Of a stretch of 9,327 nt of DNA, positions 6,401 through 9,327 are shown one piece after another. A program made the translations under genes and the position numbers. This DNA comes from Rickettsia typhi. Its GTDB lineage: Bacteria > Pseudomonadota > Alphaproteobacteria > Rickettsiales > Rickettsiaceae. The notes under the pieces are model-generated. The model ran no database searches. It was not told the origin of the DNA and saw only the letters and a program-made list of their open reading frames with translations. The stretch is from NCBI GenBank assembly GCA_945878545.1, contig CAMCTQ010000039.1, forward strand, positions 1 through 9,327. The letters run 5' to 3'. The number at the start of each line of letters is the position of its first letter. Position 1 is the stretch's first letter.

Positions 6401-6860
6401 ATTTGAGAGTTTGAAAGATGTTATCTTAGAAATAAAAAAAGAACGTGGTGGAATTGAAGTTGCAGACATTTTAAAAGAAAAAAGGGAGGAGTTAGTTGGT
6501 ATAGTTGATAAAGGTTATTTTTCAACTACTCGAACTGGTCTTACTGAGAAATACTACCAAAACACAAGTTATACAACAGTAGGATTAGCTTCTGGAGGGG
6601 TGTATTTGGATCCAACAAAGTCAAAAAATCCTAGTTTTTTATCAACTGTAAAAGAGTTTATTACGACCTTAATAGGTGAAGATCTATCTAAGCAAGAAAA
6701 ATCATTGCAAGCAGCAAAGTCAGGTAAATTAAAAAACTTAAAGGAAATGGTAGATGGAGTGGTGCCTCAAAGTATTGAAGAGCATATTAGTAGTAATAAG
6801 GGGACAAAAACATTTCCACCAAAACAGCGTACTACCAGCAAACCTCAAATTGATATCTAA
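3465..6860 (+). CDS. Large modular repeat protein with pentapeptide repeats; function unknown
   Basis: I do not recognise this 1131-residue protein as a whole. The N-terminus is Lys-rich with no signal peptide or membrane segment. Residues about 72-525 form roughly six divergent, probably helical modules of 75-88 residues, starting near 72, 152, 239, 316, 390 and 471 (the last partial). Shared signatures are LL..P..(L/I)....Y..g.y......L......D.K...Y...N...F..I. Residues about 595-706 contain pentapeptide repeats: SFVNSKFNNVSFQGSKF, later DLSDISLKGVDLS and NLQNTDLRGAIL, broken by a linker at 648-659. Such repeats usually fold as a right-handed beta-helix. The C-terminal third is mostly helical and carries YTTVGLASGG(I/V)YL twice (909-921 and 1036-1048). 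The tail (1109-1131) is Lys/Thr/Pro-rich. The ATG at 3465 lacks a Shine-Dalgarno. A secreted effector or scaffold is possible but unproven. Confidence 0.9.
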   Translation: MAKEKTDIPEVEDQAKKAKSKKLFTALDHIFSGKEKGLIDSVLNDYTPVTKIVDGQEVTKAPGLSFGSVFRAIGFAIRHPGHISSLYALYQSPEIIQAPAFQEQLLKSDNTWKFVEYVGEKLPQIGKVLNYFQFPEFAEGNILDNKGLKSLSVVLTNQESRDQLKEIALESRKATPDMNKTINNILDLMQTEGFANYMSSKGGALQDYIVKSLQGGKDISSQLDAYGLKPENLQQITNIVPVLLDNPKALKNFYSQFSEGRYTDMVKELLVLSKDNPKIKKYFQENQDLFVGVIDKIVKTTPGLDGYDLKGDLYKIVPNLLEHPDKLISIINLYDKSKYSEIGKEFLGLVQEDKNIKQYFTDNGELFKRILVDKTMGMKSYGVKDEVADILKHVMSDQNIPKVQGLLDQYEKGNWLGLVIDTCRMIEDDPKFAQYMRDNKESFGKIVTAIADSYPIIKTYTGNVDVGTLAANLLKDPKSIREVVEGYQVGGISMVAQGAKFLAKKAMDGEVRGVVLGAVSSWVFGDGTGKQEVINRIPEALIETSVSQESRVSLNDAARMVIKSGDDGVKKQELIELIDRNILFDGVTIGNSQKQVKLEHLDINNSFVNSKFNNVSFQGSKFINASFTGATFVDTDFSKTEIDGATLQSLVPALKNGTISLNGAKIVGAMPAGLDLSDISLKGVDLSAVTSMSGVNLQNTDLRGAILPSDQTILRTSYNLTSAHFDSDMSVLKEQNQKHMMDLITDSIISKAEYLGEPLSDPVLLRQNIEKIYMSDSPVGEELRKSVSQNPDSIKYKYFPVASDSYKNTSDLSTTSAVMTVLYENRNDSDNIEAKLAANIIADQVTEKLFDQGNGRGKDGHMIREACQVAIQDFLKENPGIAAHDLINSKNLPELIDELAIDIRKKTKYTTVGLASGGIYLPEGAITEELTTRMTKQMNDSYLFSKAELEQIHGMAKEIGQNLFQGGEEGRRKEDTKLIFESLKDVILEIKKERGGIEVADILKEKREELVGIVDKGYFSTTRTGLTEKYYQNTSYTTVGLASGGVYLDPTKSKNPSFLSTVKEFITTLIGEDLSKQEKSLQAAKSGKLKNLKEMVDGVVPQSIEEHISSNKGTKTFPPKQRTTSKPQIDI
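6189..6608 (+). repeat. Twin coding motif YTTVGLASGG(I/V)YL in the large repeat protein
   Basis: The 13-codon motif lies at 6189-6227 and again at 6570-6608, 127 codons apart. Twelve of 13 residues are identical, differing only Ile/Val. At DNA level six codons differ synonymously: act/aca, gtg/gta, ttg/tta, gcg/gct, tca/tct and ggt/ggg. Old duplication kept by protein-level selection explains this better than a recent copy. The motif is uncharged and Gly-rich, unlike its surroundings. Confidence 0.85.
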
Positions 6861-6912
6861 CATTAGTCATTTTACATAATCGTAAGTAGAAATTGAATGA
6901 TATGAATTTATT

Positions 6913-6933
6913 AAGATAGCAAATCTTTATTTT
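6913..6933 (+). terminator. Weak candidate intrinsic terminator after the large repeat protein
   Basis: AAGAT (6913-6917) and ATCTT (6923-6927) can pair around loop AGCAA, followed by TATTTT. A stem of five mostly A-U pairs is weak. It is the only terminator-like structure I see in the 194-bp gap before the transporter gene. Confidence 0.22.
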
Positions 6934-6991
6934 AACCTGGCGTGAAGAACATAATCTCTCGTTTAAATAACTTTAGAGTAGAGAAAACAGT

Positions 6992-7020
6992 TTGCTGGAA
7001 GGTTCAAATAGGATTATAAA
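6992..7020 (+). promoter_or_regulatory. Predicted promoter of the transporter-mnhE operon
   Basis: TTGCTG (6992-6997) and TATAAA (7015-7020) are separated by the optimal 17 nt. Transcription would start near 7027, about 28 nt before the GTG start at 7055. A perfect 14-bp palindrome begins at that start site. Confidence 0.5.
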
Positions 7021-7025
7021 TCTGG

Positions 7026-7039
7026 AATAATATATTATT
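7026..7039. promoter_or_regulatory. 14-bp palindrome AATAATATATTATT at predicted transcription start
   Basis: The sequence equals its own reverse complement and covers the predicted +1 of the efflux-pump operon. MarR- and TetR-type repressors of efflux genes often bind palindromes in this position, so operator function is a reasonable inference. The A/T-only composition raises the odds of chance, and no regulator gene is adjacent. Confidence 0.38.
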
Positions 7040-7054
7040 TAATAACAAAGAATA

Positions 7055-8614
7055 GTGCCAGATTCTCCCGCTGAAATAAAAATACAGCCCAAGCAAATAA
7101 TAGCATTTTTTGCTATGATAATTGGGATGTTTATGGCTATTCTGGACATACAAATAGTGGCAAGCTCCCTTTCTGTAATAGCAGCTGGTTTGTCAGCTTC
7201 TGGAGATGAGCTGTCATGGATACAGACTTCTTATTTGATAGCTGAAGTAATCATTATTCCAGTCACTGGGTTTCTTACAAAATTATTATCAACAAGGATT
7301 TTATATTTCATAGCTGCTCTTGGTTTTACCATTATGAGTGTCATGTGCGCTCTTGCTTGGAGCATTGAGTCCATGATTATTTTTAGAGCCATGCAAGGAT
7401 TTTTTGGTGGAGCTCTTATCCCAACTGCTTTTGGAGCGGTTTTTATCATTTTTCCAAAAGAAATGCGTACTAAAGTGAGTATGATTATTGGTCTTGTAGT
7501 GACGTTAGCGCCAACTCTTGGGCCAACTCTTGGTGGTTATATAACAGAAAATATATCTTGGCATTTTATGTTCTTACTTAATGTGATTCCAGGAATATTT
7601 GTGTGTACTACTGTATTTATATATGTAGATTTTGATAAACCAAATCCTAAATTACTGGCTAATTTTGATTTTTTAGGAGTAGCCTTAATGATTTTAACAC
7701 TTGGTTGTTTACAATATGTATTGGAAGAGGGGAATAAAAAAGATTGGCTAGACGATTCAAATATTTTGATGTTGTCTATATTGGTGTTTGTGGGCTTTGT
7801 AGGTCTTATCGTTAGGGAGCTTACCTTTTCAAGCCCAATAGTGGATCTTGGAGCCTTTCGAAATAGAAATTTTTCCTTTGGTTGTATATATTCATTTATT
7901 CTCGGCGTTGGGCTTTATGGTGCTGTCTATCTGTTGCCTTTATTTTTATTTTCGGTAGCTGGTTTTAATACTTTGCAAATAGGTATAACAATGATTGTAA
8001 CGGGCTCGTTTCAGTTGCTTTCAGCTCCTCTTGCGGCGAAAGTGTTTGATTCTGGGCTAGATAAAAGAATTATGCTTGCTATTGGGTATTTAACATTTGG
8101 ATTTGGTTGCTATTTAAACAGTTTTTTAACTGCCGAGTCACAATTTTGGGAGTTATTTCTACCGCAAATGGTTAGAGGCATAGCATTAATGTTTTGTTTT
8201 ATGCCAATAAATGATTTGGCTTTAGGTACGATGCCTAAAGAGGAAATTCAGAATGCTAGCGGTTTATACAATTTGACACGTAATCTTGGTGGGGCTATAG
8301 GTCTTGCATTTATCAATAGCCTGATTATTGCAAAATCTAAGATATTTGCTCAAAGTATGAAAGAGAGTATGTCGCTTACATCCCCTATTGTGCAAGAGCG
8401 GTTGGGGGTGTTTACAGAAATGTTATCTGGGAAAGTTAATAACCCCGAGCTTGCTGCTTATGCGTTATTAGATAATACAGTAAATCAAGAGGCTTTCATT
8501 ATTGCAATTAATAATATATTTATTATCATAGCGTTAATGTTTTGTTTAAGTACATTGCTATTGCCATTTACGTCTGTAGTTGAGAATCAAGGGGGTAATT
8601 CAGGTGGGCACTAA
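7055..8614 (+). CDS. EmrB/QacA-type (DHA2) 14-helix major facilitator drug:H+ antiporter
   Basis: This 519-residue inner-membrane protein has the length and about 14 hydrophobic segments of the DHA2 family, which exports drugs or other amphiphiles using the proton gradient. Key sites are the first-helix Asp in MAILDIQIVASSL (Asp31), SWIQTSYLIAEVIIIPVTGFL (about 54-74), motif B in FRAMQGFFGGALIP (Arg111), the antiporter motif C around GPTLGGYI (156-163) and ASGLYNLTRNLGGAIG (401-416). The start is GTG at 7055; the next in-frame ATG is at residue 21, inside the first helix, so the GTG is needed. The Shine-Dalgarno is poor. No EmrA-type periplasmic adaptor gene is adjacent, so the pump may work alone or with a distant adaptor. 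The 3' end overlaps mnhE by 11 nt, implying one transcript. The substrate cannot be told from sequence. Confidence 0.94.
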   Translation: MPDSPAEIKIQPKQIIAFFAMIIGMFMAILDIQIVASSLSVIAAGLSASGDELSWIQTSYLIAEVIIIPVTGFLTKLLSTRILYFIAALGFTIMSVMCALAWSIESMIIFRAMQGFFGGALIPTAFGAVFIIFPKEMRTKVSMIIGLVVTLAPTLGPTLGGYITENISWHFMFLLNVIPGIFVCTTVFIYVDFDKPNPKLLANFDFLGVALMILTLGCLQYVLEEGNKKDWLDDSNILMLSILVFVGFVGLIVRELTFSSPIVDLGAFRNRNFSFGCIYSFILGVGLYGAVYLLPLFLFSVAGFNTLQIGITMIVTGSFQLLSAPLAAKVFDSGLDKRIMLAIGYLTFGFGCYLNSFLTAESQFWELFLPQMVRGIALMFCFMPINDLALGTMPKEEIQNASGLYNLTRNLGGAIGLAFINSLIIAKSKIFAQSMKESMSLTSPIVQERLGVFTEMLSGKVNNPELAAYALLDNTVNQEAFIIAINNIFIIIALMFCLSTLLLPFTSVVENQGGNSGGH

Positions 8615-9077
8615 AAAAATTATATCATTATTAGGATTTTTTGTTATTTGGATTGGACTTGTTGGTATAAAATTTGACGTTGTCAGTATAATTTTTGCAG
8701 TGTTGGTACCAGTTCTTGTGGTTTATTTTGCTGATAGATTATCTTTATTACCTCAAAAAGCTGGTTTTGATTTTTTTAAATCCATAAAATATGTGTTCTG
8801 GTTGGCTTTGGAGATAGTTAAATCGTCAATCTCGGTGTCTAAAATAGCCTGGAGCCGAAATATCAGTGTATATCCATCAATACAGCCAATTGTTTCCTCG
8901 CAAAGCACGGAGCTAGGTGTTGTTGTTTATGCTAATTCTATAACTCTAACTCCAGGAACTGTTACTCTTAGCACGGAAGATAATAAACTTTTAGTTCACG
9001 CTTTAGATATAAAGTTTATGGAAGATTTGCAAGATGGTACTATGGATAGGAAGATATTAGAAATTATAGCTCAATGA
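8604..9077 (+). CDS. mnhE: MnhE/MrpE-type subunit of a multisubunit Na+/H+ antiporter, stand-alone
   Basis: This 157-residue membrane protein matches the MnhE/MrpE family. It has hydrophobic helices at about 6-23, 27-43 and 62-80, then a cytoplasmic domain with the hallmark YANSITLTPGTVTL (109-122), VHALD (131-135) and DGTMDR (144-149). In Mrp complexes subunit E supports assembly of the Na+(K+)/H+ antiporter. The GTG at 8604 is chosen because a strong Shine-Dalgarno AAGGGGG (8589-8595) lies 8 nt before it and the length then equals the family norm. A TTG at 8580 in the same frame would add eight residues but has no such site. It overlaps the upstream pump gene by 11 nt. The usual partners MnhF and MnhG do not follow; a convergent gene starts 1 nt after the stop. 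They may lie elsewhere in the genome, or this subunit may be orphaned. Confidence 0.92.
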   Translation: MGTKKIISLLGFFVIWIGLVGIKFDVVSIIFAVLVPVLVVYFADRLSLLPQKAGFDFFKSIKYVFWLALEIVKSSISVSKIAWSRNISVYPSIQPIVSSQSTELGVVVYANSITLTPGTVTLSTEDNKLLVHALDIKFMEDLQDGTMDRKILEIIAQ

Positions 9078-9078
9078 T

Positions 9079-9312
9079 CTAGGTTTTGCGCTCCTCTTTT
9101 ATTAATTTGAAGCGTGGTATCTGTTGATTATTTATGGTAACAGACTCAACAAACATGCCAGCTGGTCGTATCCACAGTCCAAAGTCACCATATAAGGCGC
9201 GATAAACAACAAATTCTTCTAGGGTTTCTGAGTGCCTGGAGATTCCTAGGACCTGATAATGTTGACCTTTATAATGTTGATAAGTACCAGAAACTAAAAC
9301 TGTAGAAGCCAT
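9079..9312 (-). CDS. DUF1653 family small protein
   Basis: This 77-residue cytoplasmic protein carries the full DUF1653 pattern: GTYQHYKGQHYQVLGISRHSE (9-29), ETLEEFVVYRALYG (29-42), LWIRPAGMFVESV (46-58) and IPRF (65-68). The family is widespread in bacteria, about 70 residues long and compact with many aromatics. Its biochemical function is not established. The ATG at 9312-9310 has AGTAGG about five nt upstream on the minus strand, supporting this start. The C-terminal KEERKT tail is basic. It converges on mnhE with a 1-nt gap between stops, and no shared terminator is visible. Confidence 0.93.
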   Translation of the reverse strand: MASTVLVSGTYQHYKGQHYQVLGISRHSETLEEFVVYRALYGDFGLWIRPAGMFVESVTINNQQIPRFKLIKEERKT

Positions 9313-9327
9313 AAAAACCTACTAATT

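Noticed and set aside
7231..7449. 72-codon open frame on the minus strand
   Set aside because: It lies wholly inside the efflux-pump gene, has no Shine-Dalgarno or recognisable domain, and is a shadow of the real frame.
8580..8603. TTG start giving an eight-residue longer MnhE
   Set aside because: It has no Shine-Dalgarno before it. The strong AAGGGGG site is placed correctly for the GTG at 8604, which also gives the family length.
9060..9100. Bidirectional terminator between mnhE and the DUF1653 gene
   Set aside because: The stops are 1 nt apart and no GC-rich hairpin with flanking T/A tracts is visible.

Overview
The window looks like chromosomal DNA of an AT-rich, reductively evolving alphaproteobacterium, most likely a Rickettsiales member (Rickettsia or a close relative). 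The reasons are the strong A/T third-position bias, a phosphoglucosamine mutase beside decayed mobile-element genes, a serine-recombinase remnant of a type I associate with rickettsial genomes, tetratricopeptide (TPR) and pentapeptide-repeat proteins, and a lone MnhE-type subunit. No species can be assigned from this sequence alone.

Layout. Positions 1-1119 hold the 3' four-fifths of glmM (peptidoglycan precursor synthesis), cut by the window's left edge. Positions 1120-1777 are a mobile-element graveyard. An IS256-family transposase tail lies on the minus strand with a candidate terminal repeat next to glmM, followed by a broken large serine recombinase on the plus strand. The recombinase remnant stops about 20 bp from the 3' end of an intact tRNA-Leu(CAA), which is on the minus strand, encodes its CCA end and has a near-consensus promoter. 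About 280 bp of regulatory-looking DNA then leads into a Dps-family ferritin gene, which is translationally coupled to a secreted TPR protein.

Positions 3465-6860 encode a 1131-residue protein I do not recognise as a whole. It has an N-terminal array of about six divergent helical modules of 75-88 residues, a pentapeptide-repeat segment, and a C-terminal third carrying two copies of the motif YTTVGLASGG(I/V)YL. It has no signal peptide or membrane segment and ends in a basic hydrophilic tail. It is the best candidate for an undescribed system here, perhaps a host-interaction or scaffold protein, but the function is inference only.

Positions 7055-9077 form a two-gene operon: a 14-helix EmrB/QacA-type drug:proton antiporter overlapping by 11 nt a stand-alone MnhE/MrpE-type subunit. 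A small DUF1653 gene on the minus strand converges on it with a 1-nt gap. The themes are envelope synthesis, iron/oxidative stress protection, export or ion homeostasis, and one large orphan repeat protein, with a mobile-element scar at a tRNA gene.
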